Source: Spirochaetia bacterium
Lineage (GTDB): Bacteria; Spirochaetota; Leptospiria; Turneriellales; JAOUOS01
DNA length: 44,242 bases
Direction: 5' to 3'
Assembly (NCBI GenBank): GCA_029880285.1
Contig: JAOUOS010000026.1
Coordinates: forward strand, 1 to 44,242
Positions 36,454 to 44,242 of this stretch are shown piece after piece. Every line of letters begins with the position of its first letter. The stretch's first letter is position 1. The notes beneath the pieces were generated by a model. It was not told where the DNA came from and searched no databases. It worked only from the letters and a program-made list of their open reading frames with translations. The position numbers and the translations under genes are program-made.

Positions 36454-36527
36454 GCGCCCGTAGCTCAGTTGGATAGAGCGTCGGACTTCGAATCCGTGTG
36501 CCGGGGGTTCGAATCCCTCCGGGCGCG
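36454..36527 (+). tRNA. tRNA-Arg (TCG)
   Basis: Acceptor GCGCCCG pairs with CGGGCGC. The anticodon arm CGGA-CTTCGAA-TCCG gives TCG, for CGA/CGG-type codons. T-arm GGGGGTTCGAATCCCTC. Confidence 0.94.
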
Positions 36528-36584
36528 AAAAAAAGCTTTACACACATGAAGAAATAGTGTAATTGCAAAAATATTGACATATCA

Positions 36585-36666
36585 GCGAGTGTGGTGGAAT
36601 TGGCAGACACGCAAGACTTAGGATCTTGTGTCGCAAGGCGTGGGGGTTCAAGTCCCTCCACTCGCA
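36585..36666 (+). tRNA. tRNA-Leu (TAG)
   Basis: Acceptor GCGAGTG pairs with CACTCGC. The anticodon arm CAAGA-CTTAGGA-TCTTG gives TAG. The long variable arm (TGTCGCAAGGCG) marks it as class II. Complements tRNA-Leu(CAA) at 20889. Confidence 0.95.
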
Positions 36667-36671
36667 AAAAC

Positions 36672-36743
36672 GCGGGAATAGCTCAGTGGTAGAGCATCTC
36701 CTTGCCAAGGAGAGGGTCGCGGGTTCAAATCCCGTTTCCCGCT
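36672..36743 (+). tRNA. tRNA-Gly (GCC)
   Basis: Acceptor GCGGGAA pairs with TTCCCGC. The anticodon arm CTCCT-TGCCA-AGGAG has a loop giving GCC. Last tRNA of the cluster; it ends only 12 bases before the start of the binding-protein gene. Confidence 0.95.
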
Positions 36744-36755
36744 AATTTATTATTC

Positions 36756-38240
36756 GTGAGAAGAATTAGATTCTTACATTTTTTGACCATTATTAGTTTG
36801 ATAATGGTTTATTTGTCGTGCGAAAAACAAGAAACAAATTTAAAATCAAAAAATATTTATAACTTCGCGCTAAGAGATCGTCTTGAAACTGAAGATCCCA
36901 CATTTAGCGTAGATATGACATCGGGCATCATTCTAAGTTTAATTCATAGAAATTTATATAAGTCAAATTCAAGCGGCCTAATTATTTATGATCTGGTTGA
37001 AAAAGAAACTATTGAAAATAGTAATTTATTATTATCCATTAAAAAAAATATAAGTTTTCAGTATGGCTGTGAAGAAAAACTTACAGCCGAAGACGCGGAA
37101 TTCTCGCTAAACAGACTTATTGATACCAAAAGGCAGACATGGGTAATTAAAGATATTCAATCTTTTAATAAAAGTAATGATTATATTTTAAAAATAACCC
37201 CAGATTTAACAGATGGTATTTCTTTTCAAAAATGGTATAAAGAAAAATGGCCGGATGTAAAGGCCCGCCTTACGTTATCTCAGGCCGCGGTTTATTCAAA
37301 AAAATGTTTTATCAATAAAAATAAATTTGCTTCGGCTTCTGGTTTCTTTATAAAAGAAAACAATCCGCAGTATATTAATATCGCTTATAAAAGTACAGAC
37401 TTTCAAATTATTTATTCTATACTTCCCGATGAAGCCGGCAGATGGTTTTATTTTAAACGAGAACTACTGGATGTTTATCAGCCAGAGGGGATTTTTCGTG
37501 ATTTTTTATATGATACTTCAAAATATGAGAAGAGTGATATTCCGCAATTGGTGGTTTTTTACGGCGCTTTTACCATGCCCAAAAACAAAGATTCTATATT
37601 AAACGATGTTGAATTTAGAAGAGCGCTAAATTTCAGATTAAACCGAAAAGCCTTAACCCAAAAAACCTTATTGGGAGCCTATAAAGACGCCGATTATCCG
37701 GTGCCTGATTTACTCGCGAAACCTCTGGCTGAAATGTATGTTTATAATTCAAGTTATAAATACCAAAACAAAACCGATGAAGTGATTTATATTTATTCAC
37801 CTTCTGATAGAGAAAGGCAGATGACGGGTCAGGTTTTAAGGTCAGTAATTGAAAAAATGGGAATTCGAGCAGAGCTTAAGATTTATGATTTTCCCACCAT
37901 ATTAAGATTTAACAATGAAAGAAAGCCGGGAATATATCTTTTAAAATGGGTGGCCGACTACCCCCACGCGAGCAATTTTTTAACTCCTCTGTTCCATTCA
38001 AAAAATGCGGGCAGTATGGGTAACAGGTCTTACTTTAAAGATGTGAAAACAGATGACCTGCTCGATAAATTATGGGAAGGCGAAGAAAATATAAAGAGAG
38101 CTCAAATTGAAATTCAAAAACAGGCTCCCTGGGTTTTTATAGGGTTTGCCAACCAGCGTTTTTTAATGAATAAAAAAAAGAAAGTTAAAATTCCCGTAAC
38201 TTATACCGCATGGGATAAAGAGTCGTTTTTTCTTGAATAA
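36756..38240 (+). CDS. Oligopeptide-binding lipoprotein (SBP family 5, OppA/DppA type)
   Basis: 494 residues from GTG 36756 (MRRIRFLHFL); the reading frame is open further upstream, but that part runs through tRNA-Gly and is not coding. A short signal peptide ends at VYLSC, a lipobox. The body follows the family 5 solute-binding pattern: SGIILSLIHRNLYK near the N-terminus, LTAEDAEFSLNRLID, DVEFRRALNFRLNRKALTQKTL, and the C-terminal KWVADYPHASNFLTPLF. It captures peptides in the periplasm for an ABC importer. The nearest permeases and ATPase are about 29 kb away (3534-9254). Confidence 0.88.
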   Translation: MRRIRFLHFLTIISLIMVYLSCEKQETNLKSKNIYNFALRDRLETEDPTFSVDMTSGIILSLIHRNLYKSNSSGLIIYDLVEKETIENSNLLLSIKKNISFQYGCEEKLTAEDAEFSLNRLIDTKRQTWVIKDIQSFNKSNDYILKITPDLTDGISFQKWYKEKWPDVKARLTLSQAAVYSKKCFINKNKFASASGFFIKENNPQYINIAYKSTDFQIIYSILPDEAGRWFYFKRELLDVYQPEGIFRDFLYDTSKYEKSDIPQLVVFYGAFTMPKNKDSILNDVEFRRALNFRLNRKALTQKTLLGAYKDADYPVPDLLAKPLAEMYVYNSSYKYQNKTDEVIYIYSPSDRERQMTGQVLRSVIEKMGIRAELKIYDFPTILRFNNERKPGIYLLKWVADYPHASNFLTPLFHSKNAGSMGNRSYFKDVKTDDLLDKLWEGEENIKRAQIEIQKQAPWVFIGFANQRFLMNKKKKVKIPVTYTAWDKESFFLE

Positions 38241-38304
38241 AGGTTGATTGCTTATCTCATTTAAAAGAATTGCCGGTATTAGATAAAAACAGGCTGAAAA
38301 CATA

Positions 38305-38334
38305 TAAGCGGGTTAATATAAATACTACCGCTTA
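38305..38334. other. Inverted repeat upstream of the transketolase gene
   Basis: TAAGCGG (38305-38311) and CCGCTTA (38328-38334) are perfect 7-base arms with a 16-base loop. It lies 64 bases after the binding-protein stop and 54 bases before ATG 38389. It could be a weak hairpin or an operator; nothing decides. Confidence 0.3.
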
Positions 38335-38388
38335 AATTTCTATGAAAATAGGAATTCTAAAAATTAAAATAAAGCCGAGGTAAATAGC

Positions 38389-39297
38389 ATGATGGCAGAA
38401 GCAAACAAAGAAGACATTTTTGCGGCAAACAAACATACAGAAATTATAAATAATATCAAAAAAAAAGATAAAAATGAAATTACTCATCAAGAAATAAGTG
38501 TAATTGCCAATCAAATACGCCGGTATATTGTAGAAATGGTTCATTTGGCAAACTCTGGACATCCGGGCGGCGCTTTGGGGCTGGCCGATATTTATGCTAC
38601 TCTTTATTTTAAAATATTAAACCATAATCCTAATGATTACAAATGGGATGAAAGAGACAGGCTTATTTTAAGCAATGGTCATGTTTGCGCCGTAAGATAC
38701 GCGGCCATGGCAGTTGCCGGGTATTTTAATGAAAAAGAATTAAGTTCATTTCGCACTTTAGGTTCAAAATTTCAAGGACATCCTTCAACAAGATATTTGC
38801 CAGAGCTTGAAAATTCAAGCGGTTCTTTAGGGCAGGGTTTATCGTTTGCTTCGGGCACGGCTCTTGGTTTAAAACAGCAGAAAAATAATGCTCGCGTATA
38901 CGTTTGTATTTCTGACGGGGAATGCCAAGAGGGCATGACATGGGAGGCGGCAATGGCGGCTTCTCATTATAAACTGGATAATTTAACAGCTTTTGTTGAT
39001 TATAATAAAATACAAATTGACGGATGGACCGACAAAGTAATGAGTCTGGGCGATTTAGGAAAAAAATTCGAATCATTCGGATGGAATACTATTGAAGCAG
39101 ACGGACATGATATAAAACAAATTGAAAATGCTTTTAATAAAACAAAAGAAATATCGGGTAAACCTTCTGTAATATTGTTTAATACAATACTAGGTAAAGG
39201 CGTAAGCTTTATGGAAAACAATCCTGCATGGCACGGCAGTCCTCCTAATAAAGAAGACAGAGACAAGGCTCTTGATGAATTGAATTCTTTATTTTAA
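38389..39297 (+). CDS. Transketolase, N-terminal (TPP-binding) subunit
   Basis: 302 residues covering only the TPP-pyrophosphate-binding half of transketolase. Motifs: [41 protein letters not shown], the TPP motif from ISDGECQEG to DYNKIQ, and [16 protein letters not shown]. Split transketolases keep the pyrimidine-binding half in a second gene, usually just downstream; here the next gene is an unrelated membrane protein, so the partner must be elsewhere. A 45-residue charged N-terminal extension precedes the domain. GAGG is 9 bases before ATG 38389. Confidence 0.92.
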   Translation: MMAEANKEDIFAANKHTEIINNIKKKDKNEITHQEISVIANQIRRYIVEMVHLANSGHPGGALGLADIYATLYFKILNHNPNDYKWDERDRLILSNGHVCAVRYAAMAVAGYFNEKELSSFRTLGSKFQGHPSTRYLPELENSSGSLGQGLSFASGTALGLKQQKNNARVYVCISDGECQEGMTWEAAMAASHYKLDNLTAFVDYNKIQIDGWTDKVMSLGDLGKKFESFGWNTIEADGHDIKQIENAFNKTKEISGKPSVILFNTILGKGVSFMENNPAWHGSPPNKEDRDKALDELNSLF

Positions 39298-39334
39298 ACA
39301 AAAAGAACTTGAATTTTCAAAAGTTAATTTTAAT

Positions 39335-39364
39335 TTGACAGTAAATTTAGCCGAAATATATGAT
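39335..39364 (+). promoter_or_regulatory. Promoter of the membrane-protein gene at 39392
   Basis: TTGACA (39335-39340) and TATGAT (39359-39364) with an 18-base spacer. The transcript would start near 39371, about 20 bases before the ATG, with no clear Shine-Dalgarno. Confidence 0.5.
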
Positions 39365-39391
39365 TAAAAAGATGATACATTAATAAATTCT

Positions 39392-39979
39392 ATGGGTTTT
39401 TTTATATTTCTTGTTTTTCTGTGTTTTGTAATAGCTTTTGTTTTCGTATTAAACTATTACAGACGTTTATTTTCAGATAATAGAGATGAGTACAAGAGAA
39501 AAGAACTTATAGATTATAAAGATATTTTAATTAAAGAGTGGAATAACCTTGTAATAAAAGATAAAAATACAGCGTATATTATTATGGGGGTATCTGTATT
39601 TGCGGCATTACTTTTTTCAGTGATGGGCGGCTTATATGGTAAATATTACGAAAGTTATATTTTTAATTCTGCTCTAATACCGGCGGGATTATTTTTTGTA
39701 ATTCCATTTTTAAAAGATAGCAACGTAGCCCAAAGCCAAAATTCAGATATTTTAAATAAGATATTAGACCATGATTTGGTTCTTTTTTTTGGATTTTCAT
39801 GCGCTACGGCAGCGAATTTAATTTCTATTTATATTATATATCATGCTTTAAGTTTCCTGTGGATTCTTTTAAACTTTATATTAATAATAGTCTTGTTGTT
39901 ATTTTTCTTCTATAAGAAAGAAACGGGTAAAGCGATTTCTTCAATACTGCCAAATTTTAGTGGGAAAAGTGAAGAATAA
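39392..39979 (+). CDS. Membrane protein of unknown function
   Basis: 195 residues. Hydrophobic segments at about 3-22, 63-84, 89-105, 125-150 and 152-168 suggest four or five membrane helices with a charged loop (YRRLFSDNRDEYKRKEL) after the first. I do not recognise a family. It lies between the transketolase half and the chemotaxis genes and has its own promoter, so it need not be linked to either. Confidence 0.7.
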   Translation: MGFFIFLVFLCFVIAFVFVLNYYRRLFSDNRDEYKRKELIDYKDILIKEWNNLVIKDKNTAYIIMGVSVFAALLFSVMGGLYGKYYESYIFNSALIPAGLFFVIPFLKDSNVAQSQNSDILNKILDHDLVLFFGFSCATAANLISIYIIYHALSFLWILLNFILIIVLLLFFFYKKETGKAISSILPNFSGKSEE

Positions 39980-40020
39980 TTGGTTTAATTAAAGAATTCA
40001 ATATATTTTTATAATATTTT

Positions 40021-40047
40021 TGAATTCAAGCGATTAAATGTCGATAA
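40021..40047 (+). promoter_or_regulatory. Possible FliA (sigma-28) promoter of the MCP gene
   Basis: GTCGATAA (40040-40047) matches the sigma-28 -10 box GCCGATAA at 7 of 8 positions. TGAA at 40021-40024, 15 bases upstream, is one base off the TAAA of the -35 box. The expected start is near 40054, just before AGGTG. An inverted repeat GAATTCAA / TTGAATTC (39994-40027) overlaps the -35 region. Confidence 0.4.
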
Positions 40048-40064
40048 TTTTATATAGGTGAATT

Positions 40065-42323
40065 ATGGCAGAACAGATAATTGAGAATAAAATAGAGAAA
40101 GAATTGGTAAAAAGTGAATCAAAAGATCCTATAATTGCTCAAGTAGAAGCATTATCTGAAAAAGAAAATCAGAGAAAAGAAAAAAAGTTTAAACAAAAAA
40201 CCACTTTAAAAAGAAGAGCAACCATTTTTTTAGTACTCTTTTTAACCGGTGGTATCGCGACTGCCGTAGTTACATTGTACTTTTTAGGCAGACAATATAT
40301 TTCAGGTACAACTGCAGAAAAACTTCAGGATAGTTCGCATTCATACGCATTATTTGTACAGCAGGCATTAAGCCGCAGGGCAGAGCTTTTAAGAGAGTAT
40401 TCTTCAAATAAAAATCTTATAGAGTCTTTTAATAAAGATGAAAAATATAAAGTTAGACGAATTTTTAATAATTATTTACAATCACACCCTGATATTGAAG
40501 GCGTTTGGCTTTTAAACAGAAAAGGCAATGTTTCTGTATTTAATACTCATAGATCAACAGGCAGTGTAATTCAATGGGATGAATTGACCAATAAAAATTA
40601 TTCTAAAGAACCCTGGTTTGAAAAATGTTATAAAACAAAAAATCCGTTATTTTTTCCTAATAAAGTTGATATTGATACCGGTAAAACAGGAATGCCCACA
40701 AATTTATACGCATGGGTAACTCCTTTAAAATATAATGCCGGCTGTCTTGTTCTTTTTGAGAACACTATTTATTTATCACAGGATATTTTTAGAAAAAGAG
40801 AATACTTAAAGAAGACTACTCATTTAGACAGTATTCAGGTTCACCTAACGGGAGCAAGCGGTGTTTTGTATTGGACAACATCAGTTGACTGGTTAAGATT
40901 TTTAAGGCAGCAGGTTTCTAGTATACCCGTGATTTCAAAAGCGATATCTTATCTTGAAGGTTCAGAGAGTAGAATTAATTATAAAAACCAATATTATGTG
41001 GCCGGATACACTGCTATAGAAAAAATATTAAATCCTCAGGAAACATTATTTTGGGATGGTTTGGTTGTTGTGCAGGCAGATTATAAAGAAGTTATTAAGC
41101 CACTTGAAGATTTACTTTATATTCTTGTTATTTTGGGCAGCATATTAATATTGTTAATCAGTACAATATCATATTCCGTTGCTAAAAAAGTTCTTAATCC
41201 TTTAATTGATATAGAAAAAAATCTATCTGAAATAGGAGAAGGGAATTTAACAGTAAAAGTTTTAAAAATTCAAGATGTTACTGAAATTGGTTTTTTAGCG
41301 AACGGATTGAATTTAATGGTAGAAAAAGTTCATGGCTTAATTTCATTAATGGTTCAAAGCAGCCGGGCCGTTATGGAATGGAGCCAAAGATTATTCAGCG
41401 GCTTAGGAAATGTTCAAAAAAGCTCATCTGAGCAGGTAGCTGTATTAGAAGAAGCTGCCGCTTCGGTTGAAGAATTTACCGCTTCGGTTCAAAAGATACA
41501 TGATGCGTCTCAAAAACAGTTAAATGGTGCAGAAACCAACAGGAAAAAAATGCATGAATTAAACGAGTCTTTTGAAGAAACAGGTAAAAAAAGAGAGGTT
41601 ATTCTTGAAAATTCAAGACAGGCGGTTGACAGCTCAAAGCAAGGGTTAGGCCTAATTGATGATTTTTCGCAGGATATGAAAGGGATTTCTGAATCATCCA
41701 AAAGAATTATAGGTATTATTAACGTAATTGATGATATAGCCGATCAAACTAACTTATTAGCCTTGAATGCTTCTATAGAGGCAGCCAGAGCAGGCGAGCA
41801 TGGTAAGGGCTTTTCTGTTGTCGCGCATGAAGTTTCTGAACTGGCTAAAAGATCGGCGAACAGTGCACAAGAAATTGCAAAACTAATACATGAAACGGTT
41901 AAAAAGGTAAAAGCAAGTAACGATAGAGTAGAATCGGCCAGAAGCGTTTTCGGAAGAATTTCAACTTTAATGGAAAAACTTGAGGAACAAATAAACCAGG
42001 TTACTGATATGGCGAAAGATCAGGAAAAAATGGTCTTTGAGACAGCCGAAAGAGCCTCTATTGTGGCCGGTCTCGCAAGAGAAATTGCCGAGCAGGCAAG
42101 GCTACAAAATCAGGCCGCAGAAGAAATAAACAGCGGTATGGGTAAGGCAAATGAAATAACAGCGGCTAACGTTTCAGAGTTAGAGTCTGTGGATGAAATA
42201 CTGCAGACATTTATGGATAAAATTCAGACTTTATTAGTAGCCGCGAATCAATTTAAAGTTAAAGTAAAGTCGTCAGAGACAAAAACTGAAGAAAGATTAA
42301 AAATAGAAGAGATGCTTTTATAA
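40065..42323 (+). CDS. Methyl-accepting chemotaxis protein
   Basis: 752 residues. A charged cytoplasmic N-terminus of about 48 residues, TM1 at about 52-75, a periplasmic sensor of about 270 residues (cache-like: [26 protein letters not shown]), TM2 at about 348-372, a HAMP domain ([20 protein letters not shown]), and the signalling hairpin ([26 protein letters not shown], about residues 562-587). No C-terminal CheR-docking pentapeptide is seen. It senses a small molecule and controls CheA through CheW. AGGTG lies 4 bases before the ATG. Confidence 0.94.
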   Translation: MAEQIIENKIEKELVKSESKDPIIAQVEALSEKENQRKEKKFKQKTTLKRRATIFLVLFLTGGIATAVVTLYFLGRQYISGTTAEKLQDSSHSYALFVQQALSRRAELLREYSSNKNLIESFNKDEKYKVRRIFNNYLQSHPDIEGVWLLNRKGNVSVFNTHRSTGSVIQWDELTNKNYSKEPWFEKCYKTKNPLFFPNKVDIDTGKTGMPTNLYAWVTPLKYNAGCLVLFENTIYLSQDIFRKREYLKKTTHLDSIQVHLTGASGVLYWTTSVDWLRFLRQQVSSIPVISKAISYLEGSESRINYKNQYYVAGYTAIEKILNPQETLFWDGLVVVQADYKEVIKPLEDLLYILVILGSILILLISTISYSVAKKVLNPLIDIEKNLSEIGEGNLTVKVLKIQDVTEIGFLANGLNLMVEKVHGLISLMVQSSRAVMEWSQRLFSGLGNVQKSSSEQVAVLEEAAASVEEFTASVQKIHDASQKQLNGAETNRKKMHELNESFEETGKKREVILENSRQAVDSSKQGLGLIDDFSQDMKGISESSKRIIGIINVIDDIADQTNLLALNASIEAARAGEHGKGFSVVAHEVSELAKRSANSAQEIAKLIHETVKKVKASNDRVESARSVFGRISTLMEKLEEQINQVTDMAKDQEKMVFETAERASIVAGLAREIAEQARLQNQAAEEINSGMGKANEITAANVSELESVDEILQTFMDKIQTLLVAANQFKVKVKSSETKTEERLKIEEMLL

Positions 42324-42357
42324 AGCGATATTATTTTATAATATTAGGAGTATGAAT

Positions 42358-42879
42358 ATGCCCAGTAATGATAATATGTTTTCACCTGATAGAATATATC
42401 AAAAAAAGAAAGAAAAAGCTGTTGCCTCTTCAGAAATTGTGCAAATCATTGTTTTTTCGGTGGGTAACGAAGATTATGGTTTAGAAATTGAAAAAGTTCA
42501 GGAAATTATAAGAATGAGAACTATAAAACATCTTCCTCATACTCCCGATTTTATTCTTGGTGTTATGAATTTAAGAGGGAATATTATTCCTGTGGTGGGT
42601 CTTCGTGAAAAATTCGGTATGGAAAAAATAGAATACACAGAATTCACTCGTTTAATAGTTGTTAATCATAAAAATAAACTTGTCGCGATGGTTGTAGATG
42701 AAGTAAATAAAGTGGTAAATGTTCCTATAGGCAACATAGAAGGTAACCCCGATATGGTAAGCGATTCTACGAGAGCTTTGGTTAGAGGCGTTGCTAATTT
42801 AGACGATCTTGTTATTATACTGGTAGAACTAGATTATCTGTTATATTCAATTGACGAGTTGGCCGCTGGTATTGAATAA
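42358..42879 (+). CDS. cheW: Chemotaxis adaptor CheW
   Basis: 173 residues from ATG 42358, which sits 7 bases after AGGAG; ATG 42352 is too close to that site. The CheW fold is clear: EDYGLEIEKVQEIIRM, IKHLPHTPDFILGVMNLRGNIIPVVGLREKFGM, then VVNHKNKLVAMVVDEVNKVVNV. It links the MCP to CheA. No cheA, cheR or cheB lies in the window. It follows the MCP by about 30 bases and is probably co-transcribed. Confidence 0.94.
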   Translation: MPSNDNMFSPDRIYQKKKEKAVASSEIVQIIVFSVGNEDYGLEIEKVQEIIRMRTIKHLPHTPDFILGVMNLRGNIIPVVGLREKFGMEKIEYTEFTRLIVVNHKNKLVAMVVDEVNKVVNVPIGNIEGNPDMVSDSTRALVRGVANLDDLVIILVELDYLLYSIDELAAGIE

Positions 42880-42900
42880 AATTCATAATAATTTACTAAT

Positions 42901-44174
42901 ATGAATGATATTAAATTCATGCATGAAGCATTCCATTGCGCTATTTTATCTGTTGGTAAAACTGATCCTAACCCGGCCGTGGGCGCTGTTGTCGTAAATA
43001 AAAAAAAAAAATAATAGGCAGGGGCCATACTCAACTGCCCGGTTATAATCATGCCGAAGTTGAAGCCATTAATGAGGCTGTTAAAAACTTTGGCAAAGAG
43101 TCTTTAAAAGAATCAACGCTTTATACCACACTGGAACCCTGCTTTCATACAGGAAGAACGCCTCCCTGTGTGAATTATATTATAAATTATAAATTAAAAA
43201 GAGTTGTTATTTCTCAAATAGATTTAAATTCTAAGGTAAACCATCAGTCGGTAGATTTACTAAAATCACGCGGCATTAAAACAGATATATTAGACGGCAG
43301 AGAATTTGAAAAAGAAATATTCTATACGCTTGGTTCTTATTTAACTTTCATAAAAAAACAAAGGCCAAGAATTATTTTAAAATGGGCGCAAACGCCTTCA
43401 GGAATGTTAGCTCCAGCATTAGGCAAAAGCGGCTTTATAACTAATGAGTATTCGAGAGAAACAGTTATGCGATTTCGAAAACTGTTTAAAGCGGTAATGG
43501 TAACGCCCGGTACGGTAAAAAATGATTTGCCGATGCTTACGGCAAGAACGGCAAAAGAAAACTTGTCTCAATTATTTAATAATCAAAAAAATGACAGTTT
43601 TTTACAGAGACTTCTTCTTAGTGAAGAAAATCAATATCAAGAAAAAAATAATTCTTTATTTAGATTTTTTCTTTTGCCTGATTTTGGCGCGGGTTTTAAA
43701 GAAACCGATTTTAAAAATTATATTCAAAAACAAAAAGATTTAGGTGGTAATTATATTTTTTTTACCCGGTCAAAATTACAAAAAAATATACTTGAAAAAG
43801 AAAATACGAAAAGCGAATATTTTTCTAATTTTAATGATTTTAATAAAATAATAGATACATTAAATAATTTTGATCTTTTACAGGTAATGATAGAAGCAGG
43901 GCCTGTTTTTACCGAAAAACTTATAAAAGAAAATATCCCCGATGTTTTAATTGTTTATACATCAAGCGAAAAAAAAGAATGGGAAAATAACGGTCGTGGT
44001 TTTGATGAATCTATAAAATTAGCTGATGGCGATAAAAATCCTTTTAAAACATACGGATTCGAAATTTTAGAAAGTTTGAACTTGAAAGACGATAAAATGA
44101 TTGTATACCATAAGCCTAAGGGAGAGTTAATAGGATGGTACCCCCCTGAAGCGATTGGAATATTTTCAAAATAA
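42901..44174 (+). CDS. ribD: RibD (deaminase-reductase), interrupted by a homopolymer frameshift
   Basis: Riboflavin biosynthesis enzyme joining a deaminase and a reductase. The first frame (42901-43014) encodes MNDIKFMHEAF..DPNPAVGAVVVNKKKK and stops right after a run of 12 A (43000-43011). The next frame continues with IIGRGHTQLPGYNHAEVEA and the zinc motif EPCFHTGRTPPC, then the reductase domain (RIILKWAQTPSG, ITNEYSRE, TPGTVKNDLPMLTAR) to 44174. One extra A would restore a full protein of about 425 residues. The reductase string has SG where DG is usual. Everything else looks intact, so this is an error in the run, slippage-based expression, or recent decay. It starts 21 bases after cheW. 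Confidence 0.85.
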
Positions 44175-44242
44175 TGGTCTATACGAAAAGGCAAAAAATT
44201 TAATATATTTCTTGATATTGTTGGTTCTCTATCTTGAATAAT

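Noticed and set aside
36308..36667. 119-codon open frame on the - strand across the tRNA cluster
   Set aside because: It is antisense to tRNA-His, tRNA-Arg and tRNA-Leu; such tRNA-antisense frames (with the GLEPPRLATQ-like string) are a well-known annotation artefact.
36702..36755. Longer N-terminus for the peptide-binding protein
   Set aside because: The first part would be encoded inside tRNA-Gly; the GTG at 36756 gives a normal lipoprotein signal.

Overview
The window is AT-rich (by eye roughly 30% G+C) bacterial chromosome with densely packed genes on both strands, short intergenic gaps and purine-rich ribosome sites. It looks like a motile, diderm (LPS-type) bacterium. The evidence is an LptE-like outer-membrane lipoprotein, many lipoproteins with relaxed lipoboxes, a YidC with a large periplasmic domain, yidC-jag-mnmE in a row, a methyl-accepting chemotaxis protein with CheW, and a possible FliA-type promoter. 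A low-GC spirochaete or a relative is my best guess. It is inferred from gene style only, because no rRNA or ribosomal protein is present.

Layout. 2-3067 is the 3' part of a giant surface protein: nested cysteine-rich DUF4215 repeats, then 14 RCC1 repeats. 3122-3427 is a small lipoprotein. 3534-9254 is a + strand block with oppD, an RNase HI, a DinG-type helicase, oppB and oppC. 9262-10705 (-) holds an LptE-like lipoprotein and a DUF4159 protein. 10816-14439 (+) holds an LtaS-like sulfatase-fold membrane enzyme, flotillin-like floA and an acidic membrane protein. 14691-19034 (+) is yidC, jag/khpB and mnmE; mnmE has no normal start codon. 19036-20277 (-) is a membrane metallophosphoesterase. 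20434-20972 (+) is a hotdog thioesterase and tRNA-Leu. 20980-24920 (-) is a CHAT-domain protease-like protein and an acyl-CoA ligase. 25132-25713 (+) is the siroheme enzyme precorrin-2 dehydrogenase, and 25786-27087 (-) is an MscS channel.

27270-30145 (+) is a two-subunit class I fumarase followed by cinA. 30242-30885 (+) is a VapBC toxin-antitoxin pair lying between two 79-bp copies of the cinA 3' end. 31045-35148 (-) is a 1367-residue modular DUF4215 lipoprotein, and 35227-35829 (-) is a small outer-membrane-barrel candidate with two good promoters. 36107-36743 is a cluster of six tRNAs. It is followed by an oligopeptide-binding lipoprotein (36756), the N-terminal half of transketolase (38389), a membrane protein (39392), an MCP (40065), cheW (42358) and ribD. 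ribD is interrupted by a frameshift in a run of 12 A.

How the genes work together. oppD, oppB and oppC, with the distant binding protein at 36756, could form one peptide importer, though no OppF ATPase is visible. YidC (membrane insertion), Jag (RNA binding) and MnmE (tRNA wobble modification) form the familiar cluster. The two fumarase subunits form one TCA-cycle enzyme. MCP and CheW form a chemotaxis receptor unit. The points most worth a second look are the toxin-antitoxin insertion at cinA, the missing start of mnmE, the ribD homopolymer frameshift, the CHAT protein, and the two DUF4215 surface proteins about 30 kb apart.
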